Made by a program: the position numbers and the translations under genes. Below the pieces are notes generated by a model. The model had not been told where the DNA came from and did no database searches. It saw only the letters and a list, made by a program, of their open reading frames with translations. From an uncultured Lachnospiraceae bacterium (GTDB taxonomy: Bacteria > Bacillota > Clostridia > Lachnospirales > Anaerotignaceae): a DNA stretch of 14,952 nt. This document shows positions 14,340-14,952 of this stretch, piece by piece (position 1 is the stretch's first letter; each line of letters starts with the position of its first letter). Location: contig CALWSX010000094.1 of NCBI GenBank assembly GCA_944384285.1, forward strand, positions 1-14,952, given 5' to 3'.

Positions 14340-14952
14340 TTAAACTTCTGTTCCGTCTGCATCAACAACATCTGGGTTTGGATCATACTGTGGGTTTGCG
14401 TTTGGATCCTGTGTGCCCTGCTGCTGGTAAAGTTTTTCAGAAATTTTGTAGAATTCCTGTGTTAATGCCTCTGTCTGTTTTTTAATATCTTCTACATCGC
14501 TTGGTGTTAACTGTTCAGGTTCTTTTCCATCAACAAGTGTTCTAAGTTTTGAAAGTTCTGCTTCAACAGCATCTTTATCTGCAGGATCAAGTTTTCCTTC
14601 AAGGTCTGCAAGAGTTTTTTCTGTCTGGAAAATTAATGAATCAGCTCCGTTTTTAGCATCAATAGCTTCTTTACGTTTAGCGTCTTCTTCTGCAAATTTT
14701 TCAGCTTCTTTAACTGCTCTGTCGATTTCTTCATCTGAAAGGTTTGAACCACATGTGATTGTGATTTTCTGTTCCTTTCCTGTTCCCAAATCTTTAGCAG
14801 AAACATTTACGATACCGTTTGCGTCAATATCAAATGTAACTTCGATCTGAGGTACACCACGTCTTGCTGGAGCAATACCATCAAGTTTGAAGTGACCTAA
14901 AGATTTATTATCTCTTGCAAGAGGTCTTTCACCCTGTACAACATTGATATCT
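14340..14952 (-). CDS. dnaK: Chaperone DnaK (Hsp70), C-terminal part, 5' end outside window
   Basis: The frame is open to the right window edge and gives 203 residues. It begins DINVVQGERPLARDNKSLG, in the substrate-binding beta domain, followed by RRGVPQIEVTFDIDANGIVNV and SAKDLGTGKEQKITIT. These are near-invariant Hsp70 sequences. The helical lid follows (NLSDEEIDRAVKEAEKFAEED, then KEAIDAKNGADSLIFQTEK). The C-terminal tail is Gln/Asn/Pro-rich and ends VVDADGTEV, close to the usual DnaK ending. The ATPase domain lies beyond the window. An internal ATG near 14789 is not a gene start, as the protein continues upstream without break. The gene precedes dnaJ in the usual order. Confidence 0.97.
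   Translation of the reverse strand, partial: DINVVQGERPLARDNKSLGHFKLDGIAPARRGVPQIEVTFDIDANGIVNVSAKDLGTGKEQKITITCGSNLSDEEIDRAVKEAEKFAEEDAKRKEAIDAKNGADSLIFQTEKTLADLEGKLDPADKDAVEAELSKLRTLVDGKEPEQLTPSDVEDIKKQTEALTQEFYKISEKLYQQQGTQDPNANPQYDPNPDVVDADGTEV

Noticed and set aside
14340..14789. A separate 149-residue gene
   Set aside because: The frame continues upstream to the window edge with invariant DnaK sequence; the internal ATG is part of dnaK.

Overview
The window is strongly AT-rich and reads as chromosomal DNA of an anaerobic low-GC Firmicute, most likely a member of Clostridia. The grounds are the AGGAGG-type ribosome binding sites, the DnaK/DnaJ sequence style, the ECF-type BioY, a PdaB-like sporulation deacetylase and the FliB-like Cys-cluster protein. 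Every convincing gene lies on the minus strand, so transcription runs from high to low coordinates. No tRNA, rRNA, CRISPR array, insertion sequence or phage gene was seen.

Right end (about 14.95 to 11.0 kb): the C-terminal third of dnaK, a strong hairpin terminator, dnaJ, bioY (biotin uptake), a pdaB-like polysaccharide deacetylase, thioredoxin, and a small cupin protein. The dnaJ/bioY junction is very compact. One 12-bp inverted repeat appears to be the dnaJ terminator, a BirA-type biotin operator and the carrier of the bioY -35 box.

Centre (about 10.36 to 1.78 kb): one long peptide-uptake and processing operon. Its order is lipoprotein binding protein, two permeases, two ATPases, an enolase-superfamily dipeptide epimerase, and a cytoplasmic transglutaminase-like protein with an intact Cys-His-Asp triad. 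It starts from a near-consensus promoter (TTGACA-17-TATAAA) followed by a palindromic candidate operator, and it ends in a hairpin terminator. A 12-bp hairpin between the binding protein and the permeases probably sets their relative dose. The layout resembles the Bacillus ykf/dpp murein-peptide locus, but a transglutaminase-fold protein takes the place of the NlpC/P60 peptidase. The epimerase also has Gly24 where the Bacillus Ala-Glu epimerase has, as I recall it, the Glu-reading Arg24. This is the most interesting system in the window: a dipeptide uptake, epimerisation and (inferred) cleavage route whose substrate is probably not the standard L-Ala-D-Glu.

Left end (about 1.85 kb to 1): an SLC13/ArsB-type anion permease whose likely promoter sits inside the loop of the preceding terminator, then a FliB-type (flagellin lysine-N-methylase family) protein that runs off the window.
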